This document shows, one piece after another, positions 4,985 to 5,182 of a DNA stretch of 5,182 nt. How positions within the stretch are numbered: position 1 is the stretch's first letter; the number at the start of each line of letters is the position of its first letter. This DNA comes from Pseudomonadota bacterium (GTDB lineage Bacteria; Pseudomonadota; Gammaproteobacteria; Halothiobacillales; Halothiobacillaceae): the NCBI GenBank assembly GCA_021795795.1, contig JAJYPA010000563.1:1-5182 (forward strand), read 5' to 3'. The notes under the pieces are model-generated. The model made no database searches. It was not told the DNA's origin and saw only the letters and a list, made by a program, of their open reading frames with translations. Position numbers and translations under genes: made by a program.

Positions 4985-5182
4985 GATCTCCCCGGCTACA
5001 ACCGTCCTCCTTTTTTAATTCTACACCAATCCACCCGAATTTTAACGACCGCTTCCGCTGCGAAGGCGCCATTGACATAAAGGGCGTGAAGGTGACTTGT
5101 CAAATGCCAAGATGCTCCTTTCTGTCAATGGACAAGTGAAAGCGGCCTACCTGCCGAAAATGTCACCCGCGTCGTGGCCCTC
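4985..5182. other. Right-end non-coding stretch; no integrase visible
   Basis: An integrase gene reading away from the cassette (plus strand) would be expected to start here, but no frame shows a tyrosine-recombinase N-terminus. The sequence holds a 7-base direct repeat GGCTACA (4994-5000, also 4944-4950), a run of T at about 5011-5016, a compact GC-rich hairpin around CGCTTCCGCTGCGAAGGCG (5050-5068), and the nested inverted repeats described separately. The plus frame from ATG 5112 stays open to the edge but has no ribosome site and no recognisable product. Confidence 0.45.
5069..5137. repeat. Nested inverted repeats, possible insertion-sequence end
   Basis: CCATTGACATAAAGG (5069-5083) is an inverted copy of CCTTTCTGTCAATGG (5117-5131), 14 of 15 positions. 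Inside and beside it ACTTGTC (5095-5101) is inverted as GACAAGT (5131-5137). GGTGAC at 5091-5096 recurs inverted in TGTCACC (5161-5167). Clusters of short repeats containing TTGACA and GGTGACA are characteristic of IS21-type ends, as I remember them, but no transposase is in view. The TTGACA boxes could also be -35 elements, and the one at 5104-5099 on the minus strand points toward the cassette. Confidence 0.4.

Noticed and set aside
4769..5080. Plus-strand 103-residue frame over the attI-like region, in the direction expected for an integrase
   Set aside because: The translation has no tyrosine-recombinase motifs, and it begins antisense within the peptidase gene.
1..5182. CRISPR array, tRNA or rRNA genes
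   Set aside because: I saw no regularly spaced repeats and no cloverleaf or rRNA-like segments on either strand.

Overview
The window looks like an accessory (genomic-island or integron-edge) region of a gammaproteobacterium, probably Pseudomonas-like. The grounds are the proteobacterial Fic N-terminus, the style of the GC-rich non-coding filler, and an integron-type attachment region. The genus is inference. The left edge is visibly more GC-rich than the kinase, phosphatase and integron-cassette genes, which suggests the middle was acquired horizontally.

Layout, left to right. (1) 1-327, minus: the N-terminal 109 residues of a Fic-family protein, with a palindrome and a possible promoter just upstream. 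(2) About 390-907: non-coding filler carrying one copy of a 27-bp repeat. (3) 908-2961, plus: a two-gene operon of a Hanks-type Ser/Thr protein kinase with an unassigned C-terminal half, followed by a PP2C-type phosphatase. The start and stop codons overlap as ATGA. (4) 3146-4234, minus and convergent: a fusion of an HNH-like zinc-binding domain with a GHKL (histidine-kinase/MutL-type) ATPase domain. (5) 4359-4428: a long imperfect inverted repeat containing the second copy of the 27-bp repeat. (6) 4431-4984, minus: what I read as the first cassette of an integron. It has an attI-like site, a small stand-alone C39-like cysteine peptidase, and a 66-bp attC whose first core site contains the peptidase stop codon. 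(7) 5069-5182: nested inverted repeats resembling the end of an insertion sequence, where the integrase gene might have been expected. No integrase reading frame is visible.

How the genes may work together: the kinase and phosphatase are almost certainly an opposing pair acting on shared substrates. The adjacent HNH-GHKL protein has the architecture of a nucleotide-gated nucleic-acid effector. The three genes lie between two same-orientation copies of the 27-bp repeat. I propose, as inference only, that they form a phosphorylation-controlled defence or stress module parked at an integron edge. The peptidase cassette and the Fic gene are probably independent residents of the same accessory region.
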